64,000 bases of DNA from Thermoanaerobacterium butyriciformans (lineage in GTDB: Bacteria; Bacillota; Thermoanaerobacteria; Thermoanaerobacterales; Thermoanaerobacteraceae). This document shows, one piece after another, positions 1-7,973 of the stretch. Every line of letters begins with the position of its first letter. The first letter of the stretch is position 1. The notes beneath the pieces were generated by a model that did no database searches, was not told the origin of the DNA, and saw only the letters and a list, made by a program, of their open reading frames with translations. The DNA lies in the NCBI RefSeq assembly GCF_017874545.1, contig NZ_JAGGLT010000006.1:1-64000 (forward strand). Direction: 5' to 3'. The translations under genes and the position numbers were made by a program.

Positions 1-58
1 TTTTATTTTATTATTTTTACCAATTCAAAAAACCTTTACAAAAAAAAAATAATAATTT

Positions 59-113
<55 letters not shown>

Positions 114-197
114 AATTTTATTACAATGTATGAAATTATTGACTGCTTCAAAAAGTTATAATATAATAGAAAATGTCGAAAAAAGGAGAAAAAGAAT

Positions 198-797
198 ATG
201 AATTATGATGAAGATAAACTTATATCGCATCTTTTGCTGTCGCTAAAAAACTATAATTACGAAACGTATAAACATAGCATAAGGGTTGCAAAGCTGTCAT
301 ACAATATTGCAAATGCAATGCAATTGGACTTGAAAGAAAAAATAACGATATATAAAGGTGCATTACTTCACGACATAGGGAAAGTGATGATTCCCATTAA
401 TATTTTAACAAAACCAGATAAGCTTACAGACTTAGAATACGACATCATGAAATTGCATCCCAAATATGGAGCAGATATGTTAGAAGCTTTGACTCCGCTT
501 ACATATCTTATACCTACTGTTTTGTATCATCATGAGAGATTAGACGGCACAGGTTATCCTTATGGACTAAAAATCATTCCGTTTGGCGCACAGATTGTAG
601 CAGTGTGTGATTCTTTTGACGCAATGACTAACGATAGGCAGTATAAAAAAGCTAAAAGTGCTTTTGAAGCAATTCAAGATTTGAGAGAGTGTGGCGTAAA
701 ATACAACCAAATGTTAGTTTCAGCATTGGGAAACATGAAAAATACAAATACAAAGGCTTTTGAAAAAAATAATGAAAATAATGGAATTGCCATATAA
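198..797 (+). CDS. Stand-alone HD-GYP domain protein (probable cyclic-di-GMP phosphodiesterase)
   Basis: The 199-residue protein is essentially one HD-GYP domain with no attached receiver or sensor. The HD metal motif is visible as LLHDIGK near residue 57, and the GYP signature as HHERLDGTGYP near residue 113. In this family the domain hydrolyses cyclic-di-GMP to pGpG or GMP, so a signalling role is likely, but substrate and partner are inferred. An AAAGGAG ribosome-binding site sits about 9 bp before the ATG. The last 25 residues are Asn/Lys-rich and probably disordered. The gene is monocistronic, followed by a hairpin shared with convergent metK. Its promoter region contains the 52-T tract, which could affect expression. 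Confidence 0.85.
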   Translation: MNYDEDKLISHLLLSLKNYNYETYKHSIRVAKLSYNIANAMQLDLKEKITIYKGALLHDIGKVMIPINILTKPDKLTDLEYDIMKLHPKYGADMLEALTPLTYLIPTVLYHHERLDGTGYPYGLKIIPFGAQIVAVCDSFDAMTNDRQYKKAKSAFEAIQDLRECGVKYNQMLVSALGNMKNTNTKAFEKNNENNGIAI

Positions 798-880
798 TAG
801 ATTTTTTAAAATTATGTGTTATAATATTATTAGCGTAGCGTACACATTATTAATGCGGCTATAGATATATAAAATGCCGC

Positions 881-903
881 AAGCCCGGAATTTTTCCGGG
901 CTT
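881..903. terminator. Bidirectional terminator between HD-GYP gene and metK
   Basis: A 10-bp GC-rich stem, AAGCCCGGAA paired with TTCCGGGCTT around a 3-nt loop, lies between two convergent genes and is followed by TTAAAATTTATTT on the plus strand. Confidence 0.75.
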
Positions 904-908
904 AAAAT

Positions 909-2096
909 TTATTTATTAAAAGCAAGTTTCTTTAGTATTTCTACTCTATCAGTTCTCTCCCATGTAAGGTCAAGGTCTGTTCTTCCGAAATGTCCGTATG
1001 CAGCAACTTGTCTATAGATAGGCCTTCTGAGATCAAGATCTCTTATGATTGCAGCAGGTCTTAAATCAAATACTTTCTTTACAATATCCGATATTTCATC
1101 ATCAGGAATCTTTCCAGTGCCAAAAGTATCAATATTTACTTCTAACGGTGTAGCAACACCTATTGCATACGCCAGTTGAACTTCGCACCTGTCAGCAAGA
1201 CCAGCAGCAACGATATTTTTCGCAACATACCTTGCAGCATATGCAGCAGATCTATCAACTTTTGACGGATCTTTGCCAGAAAACGCACCACCGCCATGCC
1301 TAGCATATCCGCCGTAAGTATCAACTATTATCTTTCTACCTGTAAGTCCACTGTCGCCTTGTGGTCCACCAACGACAAATCTTCCTGTCGGATTTACATA
1401 TATTTTCGTATCCTCATCAATTAGCTCTGGCGGAACAATTGGCTTTATTACATACTCTTTTACGTCATTTTCTATCTTATCATGGTCAACATCAGGTGAG
1501 TGCTGTGTAGATACGACAATTGAGTCTACTCTCTTCGGAACATCGTCAATGTACTCAATTGTCACCTGTGTCTTTCCATCAGGCCTTAGATAACCTAATG
1601 TGCCATTTTTCCTTACCTCTGCCAGTCTACGGGCAAGTCTATGTGCTAATGATATAGGAAGCGGCATAAGCTCAGGAGTCTCTGTGCATGCGTATCCAAA
1701 CATCATGCCTTGGTCTCCAGCACCTTGTTCTTCCAGCTCATCGTGGGAGATGCCTTTTTTAACTTCCAGCGCCTTATCAACTCCCAATGCTATATCTGGA
1801 GACTGTTCATCAATAGATGTAAGAACAGAGCATGTATCTGCATCAAAACCATATTTTGCACGAGTATATCCTATTTCTTCTATGACTTTTCTTGCAACTT
1901 TCGGTATGTCCACATAGCATTTAGTAGAGATTTCACCCATAACTAAAACCATACCCGTTGTTACAGCAGTCTCACAAGCTATTCTTGCATATGGATCATT
2001 TTTAAGTATTTCATCAACTATTGCATCAGATATTTGGTCACAAATTTTATCTGGATGTCCTTCAGTTACAGATTCTGAAGTAAAATACTTTTTCAT
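909..2096 (-). CDS. metK: S-adenosylmethionine synthetase
   Basis: The enzyme makes S-adenosylmethionine from methionine and ATP in the cytoplasm. All three repeats of the family fold are present in 395 residues, the usual length. Recognisable motifs are [16 protein letters not shown] near residue 14 (ATP/metal site), [12 protein letters not shown] near residue 126 and [19 protein letters not shown] near residue 269 (phosphate-binding loop). The start is supported by an AGGAGGA site 5-6 bp upstream. A SAM-I riboswitch with its own terminator occupies the 5' leader, so the gene should be switched off when its product accumulates. It is monocistronic. Confidence 0.98.
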   Translation of the reverse strand: MKKYFTSESVTEGHPDKICDQISDAIVDEILKNDPYARIACETAVTTGMVLVMGEISTKCYVDIPKVARKVIEEIGYTRAKYGFDADTCSVLTSIDEQSPDIALGVDKALEVKKGISHDELEEQGAGDQGMMFGYACTETPELMPLPISLAHRLARRLAEVRKNGTLGYLRPDGKTQVTIEYIDDVPKRVDSIVVSTQHSPDVDHDKIENDVKEYVIKPIVPPELIDEDTKIYVNPTGRFVVGGPQGDSGLTGRKIIVDTYGGYARHGGGAFSGKDPSKVDRSAAYAARYVAKNIVAAGLADRCEVQLAYAIGVATPLEVNIDTFGTGKIPDDEISDIVKKVFDLRPAAIIRDLDLRRPIYRQVAAYGHFGRTDLDLTWERTDRVEILKKLAFNK

Positions 2097-2137
2097 TAGT
2101 ATCCTCCTTTTTTAAATCACATAAAAAAACTTAAACA

Positions 2138-2283
2138 AAATAAAACCTCTCCAAAAGAAGAGGCACAACCACCCTCATCTTTCAGAAGTAACCTTCTGCG
2201 AGAATTAGCACCTTGTCACAAAGACAGGTTGCCGGGCTTCATAGGGCTCCTCCCTCCACCTCTCTTGATAAGAGTTCTCGTTA
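2138..2283 (-). promoter_or_regulatory. SAM-I (S-box) riboswitch with terminator, upstream of metK
   Basis: On the minus strand the leader reads CTTATCAAGAGAGGTGGAGG, then GCCCTATGAAGCCCGGCAACC, then AAGGTGCTAATTC. These are the classic conserved blocks of the S-box aptamer (P1/P2, the kink-turn region, the pseudoknot partner and junction). The expression platform is a 7-bp stem (CCTCTTC with GGAGAGG, 2146-2163) followed by TTTTATTTT, an intrinsic terminator. SAM binding in this class favours termination. Confidence 0.95.
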
Positions 2284-2296
2284 TTTAACTTAAAAT

Positions 2297-2325
2297 ATAA
2301 TAACACAGTATATTTGAGAAGTCAA
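2297..2325 (-). promoter_or_regulatory. Promoter of the metK riboswitch transcript
   Basis: Reading the minus strand, TTGACT (2325-2320) and TATTAT (2302-2297) are separated by 17 bp, placing the transcript start just ahead of the S-box aptamer. Confidence 0.75.
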
Positions 2326-2349
2326 CTTAAAAAAATTTAATCTGCACGC

Positions 2350-2375
2350 AAAAGTGCTTGGGTATTCCCAAGCAC
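2350..2375 (-). terminator. Terminator of the peroxiredoxin-rubrerythrin operon
   Basis: A perfect 9-bp stem, GTGCTTGGG with CCCAAGCAC, has a 4-nt loop and is followed by TTTT on the minus strand. It lies about 50 bp beyond the rubrerythrin stop codon. Confidence 0.8.
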
Positions 2376-2421
2376 TAATAAATTAACTGTATACGAATAA
2401 TGAAGGGGTTATTTTTGCCTT

Positions 2422-2925
2422 TTAGAATTCAACAAACTTATCTCTTGATACACCACATACAGGGCATTTTTCTGGTGCTGTATCAATTGCAGTATAGCCG
2501 CATACTGGGCAAATATAAACTTTAGAAATCTTTATGTCTTCATTTTTCAATGCTGCAGCTTTTGCATCCGTGTACATCTTTGCATGTAATTTTTCAGCTT
2601 CCAGCGCTCCATGAAAACTTCTGTCTGCAGATTTCTCTTCTTGTAAATCTGCAACAGCTCTATATGCAGGATACATCTCTTCTACCTCAAACGTCTCACC
2701 TGCTATAGCTTTGTCAAGATTTGCTACAGTATCTCCAATCTCTCCTAATGTCCTATAGTGATTTGTAGCGTGAACCAGTTCTGCGTACGATATAGCTCTA
2801 AAAAGCTTCGCTATGTTTGGTTTGCCTTCCTTCTCTGCAACATCGGCAAATATTTGGTACCTCATATGTGCCTGGCTTTCACCAGCGTAAGCATCACTTA
2901 GATTTTTTTTGGTCATTTCTCTCAT
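2422..2925 (-). CDS. rbr: Rubrerythrin
   Basis: Rubrerythrin is a cytoplasmic peroxide-reducing di-iron protein of anaerobes. The N-terminal ferritin-like four-helix domain (about residues 1-125) carries the Glu/His ligands in ESQAHMRYQ and EAEKLHAKMY. The C-terminal rubredoxin domain carries the iron-sulfur cysteines CPVCGY and CPVCGV (residues about 139-160). The length of 167 is slightly short of the roughly 190 typical of the classical form. GGAGGAG lies 7 bp before the ATG. The gene is 23 bp downstream of a peroxiredoxin gene on the same strand, so the two form an oxidative-stress operon. Confidence 0.95.
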   Translation of the reverse strand: MREMTKKNLSDAYAGESQAHMRYQIFADVAEKEGKPNIAKLFRAISYAELVHATNHYRTLGEIGDTVANLDKAIAGETFEVEEMYPAYRAVADLQEEKSADRSFHGALEAEKLHAKMYTDAKAAALKNEDIKISKVYICPVCGYTAIDTAPEKCPVCGVSRDKFVEF

Positions 2926-2948
2926 TTCAAATCTCCTCCTTAATTTTT

Positions 2949-3449
2949 TTAATCTAATACTTTATCCCCCGGTTTCCAGCCGACAGGACAAGCATGGCCT
3001 GTTTGAAGTGCGTTAAGCACTCTTAGTATTTCATCGACATTTCTGCCGATTACTGGCTCATGTACAACTTCATAATCAATAATGCCATCTGGGTTAATGA
3101 TAAATGCTGCTCTTAAAGCAATACCAGCATCTTCAATAAGTATTCCATACTGCCTTGTGACTTCCTTGTTGTAATCAGATAAAAGCGGAAAATCGACTCC
3201 CCCAAGGCTTTCTATCCACGCCTTATGGGAATAAACGCTATCTGTATTGATGCCTAATAACTCAGCATTAAGTTTGTCAAATTCAGGCTTCCTTCTATTA
3301 AACTCTGGTATCTCAGTAGAACATACGGACGAAAAGTCGAGTGGATAAAAGAACAATACAACCCATTTTCCCTTATAATCACTCAAAGATATTTGACCTT
3401 TAGTGCTGTCTAATTTAAAATCAGGAGCTTTTTTCCCCACCAAAGACAT
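2949..3449 (-). CDS. Thiol peroxidase of the AhpC/peroxiredoxin family
   Basis: The 166-residue protein has the thioredoxin-like peroxiredoxin fold: KAPDFKL at the N-terminus, the peroxidatic cysteine in FYPLDFSSVCSTE (Ser replaces the common Pro after Cys), and a C-terminal resolving-type cysteine in HACPVGWKPG. It should reduce hydroperoxides using thioredoxin or a similar donor. I choose the ATG giving MSLVGKK because GAGGTG is 8 bp ahead of it; a GTG three codons earlier overlaps that site. It is the first gene of the operon with rubrerythrin. A typical 2-Cys Prx with Cys-Pro near the C-terminus is the best fit, but I cannot name a specific subfamily. Confidence 0.93.
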   Translation of the reverse strand: MSLVGKKAPDFKLDSTKGQISLSDYKGKWVVLFFYPLDFSSVCSTEIPEFNRRKPEFDKLNAELLGINTDSVYSHKAWIESLGGVDFPLLSDYNKEVTRQYGILIEDAGIALRAAFIINPDGIIDYEVVHEPVIGRNVDEILRVLNALQTGHACPVGWKPGDKVLD

Positions 3450-3508
3450 ATGTAACACACCTCTTCACATAAGTTATTATTTAACTACTAAAATTTCGTA
3501 AACATACA

Positions 3509-3552
3509 GGGAAAATTATTAATATCACCTTTCCATTAATAATTATTTTCCC
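3509..3552 (-). promoter_or_regulatory. Long imperfect hairpin in the peroxiredoxin 5' leader
   Basis: On the minus strand GGGAAAATAATTATTAAT can pair with ATTAATAATTTTCCC across an 11-nt loop. It falls between the predicted transcript start and the ribosome-binding site, with no U-run after it, so it is not a normal terminator. It may stabilise the mRNA or overlap a protein site. Confidence 0.5.
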
Positions 3553-3564
3553 TTCACAAGTACT

Positions 3565-3592
3565 ATTATACACCATTTATTTTTGATGTCAA
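3565..3592 (-). promoter_or_regulatory. Promoter of the peroxiredoxin-rubrerythrin operon
   Basis: The minus strand carries TTGACA (3592-3587), a 16-bp spacer ending in TG, and TATAAT (3570-3565). This predicts a leader of roughly 110 nt before the peroxiredoxin start. Confidence 0.75.
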
Positions 3593-3610
3593 TATGTTTG
3601 TTGAAAATAT

Positions 3611-3626
3611 TTATCACTTGTGATAA
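3611..3626. promoter_or_regulatory. Operator-like palindrome upstream of the peroxiredoxin promoter
   Basis: TTATCACTTGTGATAA is a 16-bp dyad with only the central two bases unpaired, placed about 18 bp upstream of the -35 element. A related half-site, TCACAAGT, occurs at 3554-3561, just after the -10. The placement would suit an activator; the protein is unknown. Confidence 0.45.
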
Positions 3627-3690
3627 AAAAATATCTTCTTAGAATATTTTATTTGAGAATTGAAAATTAATGAAGCAGGAAAAAATGACA

Positions 3691-3713
3691 AAATAAAAAA
3701 GGCCTTACAGCCT
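3691..3713 (-). terminator. Probable terminator of the tRNA cluster
   Basis: On the minus strand a short AGGC/GCCT hairpin is followed by TTTTTTATTTTG, 9 bp after the CCA end of tRNA-Tyr. Confidence 0.55.
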
Positions 3714-3721
3714 AACTTATA

Positions 3722-3807
3722 TGGTGGAGGGAGATGGATTCGAACCATCGAAGGCACAAGCCAACAGATTTACAGTCTGCCCCCTTTAGCCACTTGGGTA
3801 TCCCTCC
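3722..3807 (-). tRNA. tRNA-Tyr (anticodon GTA)
   Basis: The 86-nt gene encodes a 7-bp acceptor stem (GGAGGGA with TCCCTCC), anticodon loop with GTA, a long class II variable arm, a T arm with GGTTCGAATCC, and an encoded CCA end. It is the third gene of a three-tRNA cluster. Confidence 0.95.
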
Positions 3808-3852
3808 ATGACTATTTTATTTTAATATTTGAAAAATATTCATCAATAAAAA

Positions 3853-3928
3853 TGGTGGTCGCAATAGGGCTCGAACCTATGACCCCCTGCTTGTAAGGCA
3901 GGTGCTCTCCCAGCTGAGCTATACGACC
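3853..3928 (-). tRNA. tRNA-Thr (anticodon TGT)
   Basis: The 76-nt cloverleaf has acceptor GGTCGTA with TGCGACC, D arm GCTCAGCTGGGAGAGC, an anticodon stem of CCTGC/GCAGG enclosing the TGT loop, a T arm with GGTTCGAGCCC, and an encoded CCA. Confidence 0.96.
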
Positions 3929-3934
3929 ATGTTA

Positions 3935-4010
3935 TGGTCGGGGTGGAGGGACTCGAACCCCCGACCCCATGCTCCCAAAGCACGTGCGCTACCAACTGCG
4001 CTACACCCCG
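3935..4010 (-). tRNA. tRNA-Pro (anticodon TGG)
   Basis: The 76-nt cloverleaf has acceptor CGGGGTG with CACCCCG, D arm GCGCAGTTGGTAGCGC, anticodon loop TTTGGGA, T arm with GGTTCGAGTCC, and an encoded CCA. It is the promoter-proximal gene of the cluster, only 6 bp from tRNA-Thr. Confidence 0.96.
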
Positions 4011-4029
4011 GCGTCTTGCGACATATTTG

Positions 4030-4058
4030 ATTATAGTAGAAATCAAATAATTATACAA
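4030..4058 (-). promoter_or_regulatory. Promoter of the Pro-Thr-Tyr tRNA cluster
   Basis: TTGTAT (4058-4053) and TATAAT (4035-4030) are spaced by 17 bp on the minus strand, about 20 bp ahead of tRNA-Pro. Confidence 0.7.
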
Positions 4059-4277
4059 GATTTATTATTCTCCATTTTGGGCGATTTTTGATAAATAACT
4101 CGCTATTTTTTGATATTTTTCAATTATACTCGTTATTGCTCTAGCATTATTATAATCAAAAATGGCAATAATAATATCAGTTTTTATTATTAATTTATCA
4201 AATTGTAACATAGCTGTAATATATGGAATGTACAATATGATTATATAAAAATGGAAAATTTTTTAGGAGGGATTTCA

Positions 4278-6647
4278 TTGAACTACCGAAAGCTGATAAG
4301 TTTAAGTTTAGTCTCATTGCTCATATTTTCATCTGTTATTATGCAGAGCATTTCTGCCGATGCGTATTCTGTAATCACTACAAATGAAAACCAGCAAATC
4401 TTAAGTAAAGGAGTTACACAAAAAAACATTACATATTTCACTACAGATGGTTTTATAAATGTCAATGTTTTATATATTGACCTAAATGACAGCAATACAT
4501 CCATATCAACCATCTTCAATCCATCTGGTTTTAAAGACAGGATGAATGTTGAAGACATGGCAAACGGAAATGGTGCAATAGCAGCAGTAAATGGTGATTT
4601 TTTTGATACCAAACAGGGATTTATAATAGGTGCATCAGTTAAAAATGGAAACCTTTTGACTGTTCCTTATTACAAAGGAAACTACGCTACATTTGCTATT
4701 GATAAAGACAACATTCCATCTATAAGCTATTGGAAAAGTACTTCATTAAATATAACGCTTCCAGATGGAAGTCAACTACCCATAAGTGCATTAAATAACA
4801 TTGGTTCATTAAATAATGGCACATCATGTGTTATCTTTACAAAAGATTGGAATTCAAATACGCCCGGTGTCAGCGATAATTACAAAGATCTTGTTGAAGT
4901 TATAATTGATAGCAATAACAAAGTCGTAGATGTAAGGCAAGGCGAGGGACCCACATTAATTCCTGATGGCGGCTATTCAATAGATGCTACTGGCAATGTC
5001 GCTTCAACTTTATTAAATCTTAAATATGGTGATACTGTAATCAAAAATATATCTACAGACCCTCCATTTGACAATTTCAAAATGGCTGTAAGCGGTGGGA
5101 CTATTCTTGTATCAAACGGGTCTATCCCACAGCAGTTTACTGATAACGTAGACGGCATATACGCCAGAACAGCTATAGGCTATACACAAGACAAGAAGCA
5201 CGTAATCATAGCAACAGTAGACAATGCAAACACAAGAGGAATGACAGAAAAAGAATTAGCTCAATTGATGATCAATCTTGGTGCGTATGATGCAATGAAT
5301 TTAGATGGCGGTGGCTCAACTCAAATGGCAGTTAGAGAATTAGGTGACAGCCAGGCAAAACTTCAAAATACCGTACCAGGTTATGAAAGAAATGTTGCAA
5401 ATGGCGTAGGTGTATTTAACACAGCCCCAGCAGGAAACCTTTATGCACTAAAATTAGAAGCTGACAGCTCAAATGTCTTTGTAGGTACTCACAGATCCAT
5501 CACAGTAAAAGGTTACGATGAAAATTATCAGCCAGTAAAGATAGATCAAAATAACGTATCATTTTCTATAAATGGCATTGCAGGAAAATTCGACGGAAAT
5601 GAATTTTTAGCAGAAAGTGCTGGTGATGGCGTAATCACTGCAAGAGTGGGAAATGTTACAGGCACATTAAAAATAAAAGCATTAGATACACTTGCAGACA
5701 TTAGATTTAACCCTTATTCATTAAATATAAATAAAGGTTCTACAGTATCTATTTCTGTAACAGGTAAAGATTTAAACGGATATAGGGCACCAATAGAAGA
5801 CAGAGATATAAATTGGACAGTGTACAACAACGTAGGTACTATAAGTAATGGTGTCTTTACAGCATCCAATGGAGACGTATCAGGTGCATTATCAGCAAAT
5901 ATAAATGGCAAAGTCGGAAATCTTCTTGTAAAAGTCGGACAAGGGTCAGATTTTGACGCATCGCAACTTCCAAAGCCATTAGATTTTGTATCACTTGACA
6001 GCAAAAATAAAGAAATAGATGTCAACAATACCAATAATTCATTTAAATTTATGGTATTTGGCGATACAGATTATGACACACTTTTAAGACTTCAAATTTC
6101 ATTAAAAGCTGCAAATACAGCCAACAAAGATTATCCTCTTATAGTTTTTACAGGTGATGTAAATGACAGAGTTCTAAAATCGTTAAACATTCAATACATA
6201 AAAGCAGGTAATTCATACGGAGTATACGATTTTCGAAATTCTACATTTATAACGCTAGATGACACAAAAGGCGGCTTGCTTTCATCAAACAAAGACCAGT
6301 GGAGCTGGTTTTTAAATGTACTAAACAACGTAAAAGGCGATAATTTATTTATAGTTTTGCCTAAACCTGTATGGGGCTCTGATGGATTTAAAGATACGAG
6401 AGAAGCTCAGTTGTTTGAAGATACCCTTCAAAAATTCAGAGAAAATACAGGCAAAAATGTGTGGATAATATATAACGGTAGTTCTCCTTTTTACACAACA
6501 TTAAATGACAACATAAGGTATATATCGAATTATGGCACAAATTATGGTGGAGGAAAAATGGATATATACACTGATGCAAGGTATATCTCAATAATGGTCA
6601 ATGGAAAAGATATTTACTATCAAGATAAAAACTTACTCACAAAGTAG
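4278..6647 (+). CDS. Secreted phosphodiester glycosidase (NAGPA-like) fused to a degenerate phosphoesterase-like domain
   Basis: I place the start at a TTG preceded by AGGAGGG at 6 bp; an in-frame ATG 27 bp upstream would put the site inside the gene. The resulting 789-residue protein begins with a signal peptide ending near SADA. The NAGPA/DUF2233-type domain spans roughly residues 60-390, with AAVNGDFFD and MNLDGGGSTQM as signature motifs; family members cleave sugar-phosphodiester bonds and are linked to exopolysaccharide or cell-surface glycan processing. About 200 residues of Ig-like repeats follow. The C-terminal 200 residues resemble a calcineurin-like phosphoesterase (MVFGDTD, VFTGDVND), but the usual GNHE and GHxH motifs are absent, so this part may be catalytically dead. 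The gene is monocistronic. Confidence 0.8.
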   Translation: MNYRKLISLSLVSLLIFSSVIMQSISADAYSVITTNENQQILSKGVTQKNITYFTTDGFINVNVLYIDLNDSNTSISTIFNPSGFKDRMNVEDMANGNGAIAAVNGDFFDTKQGFIIGASVKNGNLLTVPYYKGNYATFAIDKDNIPSISYWKSTSLNITLPDGSQLPISALNNIGSLNNGTSCVIFTKDWNSNTPGVSDNYKDLVEVIIDSNNKVVDVRQGEGPTLIPDGGYSIDATGNVASTLLNLKYGDTVIKNISTDPPFDNFKMAVSGGTILVSNGSIPQQFTDNVDGIYARTAIGYTQDKKHVIIATVDNANTRGMTEKELAQLMINLGAYDAMNLDGGGSTQMAVRELGDSQAKLQNTVPGYERNVANGVGVFNTAPAGNLYALKLEADSSNVFVGTHRSITVKGYDENYQPVKIDQNNVSFSINGIAGKFDGNEFLAESAGDGVITARVGNVTGTLKIKALDTLADIRFNPYSLNINKGSTVSISVTGKDLNGYRAPIEDRDINWTVYNNVGTISNGVFTASNGDVSGALSANINGKVGNLLVKVGQGSDFDASQLPKPLDFVSLDSKNKEIDVNNTNNSFKFMVFGDTDYDTLLRLQISLKAANTANKDYPLIVFTGDVNDRVLKSLNIQYIKAGNSYGVYDFRNSTFITLDDTKGGLLSSNKDQWSWFLNVLNNVKGDNLFIVLPKPVWGSDGFKDTREAQLFEDTLQKFRENTGKNVWIIYNGSSPFYTTLNDNIRYISNYGTNYGGGKMDIYTDARYISIMVNGKDIYYQDKNLLTK

Positions 6648-6673
6648 AAGATGCGTTTTAAAGCGCATCTTTT
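6648..6673 (+). terminator. Terminator after the phosphodiester glycosidase gene
   Basis: An 8-bp stem AAGATGCG/CGCATCTT with an 8-nt loop begins right after the stop codon and runs into TTTTACTTT. Confidence 0.7.
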
Positions 6674-7340
6674 ACTTTGTGTCTGTAAAATACTTATTTG
6701 CAATGCTTTTTAAAAAATTTATATCATCTTCTGAGAGGTGTTCTTTTAGGATATCCATCATTTTATACCCTTCTTCGGCAGTTACCCCATCTTGAGACAT
6801 CTTCATAATCTCGCCAATACCTGATGGCCCTAATTTCATCAATATGCCTATGGCCTTAGATTTTGTGGTAAAATCTATTTCTTTTTGTACGCTTAAAATT
6901 TTCTCAGGTGTAACTACAATCCTATTCATGTTTAAACTCTTGTCATTTTCTCTTGCCGAACTGTTTTCTGTAATCTTCTCAAAATTTCTCTCTCTTTGCT
7001 GAATAAGCTTATCGAGAGATTTTTCATTAAAATTCCTTAAGTCACTATCTTGATTATTTTTTTCTTTTGGATTTTCTTGTTTAATATCAATGTTCTCATT
7101 TACATTTTTCACTTCAGAATTATTACTTTCCTGTGATTCATAAGGCGTACTGTTAAACACAGTTTTCTGCAAGTCGTTTTGCTGATATTTTTCGACAGGC
7201 AAAGTATATGCATTTTCCTGTGCAGAGGTATCCTTTATATGTAATATTGGCTGTTCTTTTATAAAAAGTTTAAGCATAAATATAATACTGACAGCCGTAA
7301 CAGCGAAAATAAATAAACTGTAGGCAATGTTTTTTTTCAC
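6672..7340 (-). CDS. Hypothetical single-pass membrane protein
   Basis: I do not recognise this family. The preferred GTG start has GGGAG 7 bp upstream and gives 222 residues. A single transmembrane segment (about residues 5-27, IAYSLFIFAVTAVSIIFML) is followed by an Asn/Glu/Lys-rich, probably extended outer region (about 40-140). A compact helical C-terminus of about 70 residues follows, containing KLGPSGIGEIMKMSQDGVTAEEGYKMMDIL. The gene is divergent from yyaC with only about 75 bp between start codons, so a sporulation link is possible but unproven. Confidence 0.7.
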   Translation of the reverse strand: MKKNIAYSLFIFAVTAVSIIFMLKLFIKEQPILHIKDTSAQENAYTLPVEKYQQNDLQKTVFNSTPYESQESNNSEVKNVNENIDIKQENPKEKNNQDSDLRNFNEKSLDKLIQQRERNFEKITENSSARENDKSLNMNRIVVTPEKILSVQKEIDFTTKSKAIGILMKLGPSGIGEIMKMSQDGVTAEEGYKMMDILKEHLSEDDINFLKSIANKYFTDTK

Positions 7341-7414
7341 GCAATCACTCCCTTCGAATAATTTTATTATTTCTTTCTTCATTGCTTTTAATACAAATTT
7401 TGGAGGAAGATTTT

Positions 7415-7960
7415 ATGGATGAATTGCGAGTAAAATATGATGATAAAGATGCTATAAAGCTTATTTCTGCATACCTAGCAGAATATTTAAATTTCGATTC
7501 TGTGATACTGTGCATAGGTACAGACAAGTGCATAAGTGATTCTTTAGGTCCGATTGTTGGAGATATGCTATCAAAAATGGTAAATAGCATAAATGTATAT
7601 GGAACATTAAAAAATCCTATACACGCCATAAATTTAGAAGAAAATATTGCATACATAAAAAGAAAGCATCCTTACAGCAATATAATAGCTGTTGATGCTT
7701 GTCTTGGAGACAAAAATAATATAGGCAAAATATCAATAAAAAAATCACCGATATATCCAGGAAAAGGTGTAGGGAAAGTACTTCCTGCCGTCGGTGATAT
7801 ATCTATAATAGGCATCATAGACGCTTTTGATATTATCCCTGTACATAATACAAGGCTTGGATTTGTATTTGAAATGGCTGAAATTATCGCAATGAGTATA
7901 CATAGAGCCTTTTATTTAAAAGCTTCTATAATAAATAACTCTGACATAAGTCAGAGTTAA
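7415..7960 (+). CDS. yyaC: Sporulation protein YyaC (DUF1256, Gpr-protease-like fold)
   Basis: The 181-residue protein matches the YyaC family: CIGTDKCISDSLGPIVGDML at about residue 30, then DACLGDKNNIGKI and GKGVGKVLPAVGDISIIGI. The family is related to the spore germination protease Gpr and is restricted to spore formers; its exact substrate is not settled. The ATG at 7415 has TGGAGGA 7 bp upstream, which is better than an ATG 33 bp earlier. A hairpin follows the gene. Its presence supports a sporulating organism. Confidence 0.85.
   Translation: MDELRVKYDDKDAIKLISAYLAEYLNFDSVILCIGTDKCISDSLGPIVGDMLSKMVNSINVYGTLKNPIHAINLEENIAYIKRKHPYSNIIAVDACLGDKNNIGKISIKKSPIYPGKGVGKVLPAVGDISIIGIIDAFDIIPVHNTRLGFVFEMAEIIAMSIHRAFYLKASIINNSDISQS
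7937..7958. terminator. Hairpin between convergent yyaC and GerMN genes
   Basis: An 8-bp stem AACTCTGA/TCAGAGTT with a 6-nt loop overlaps the yyaC stop region and is followed by AATTTAA. A weak U-run makes it a moderate terminator candidate for both strands. Confidence 0.5.
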
Positions 7961-7973
7961 TTTAACTATTTAT

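Noticed and set aside
3660-4058. Two open frames over the tRNA cluster
   Set aside because: These cross tRNA genes, which are clear from their cloverleaves, and have no coding support.
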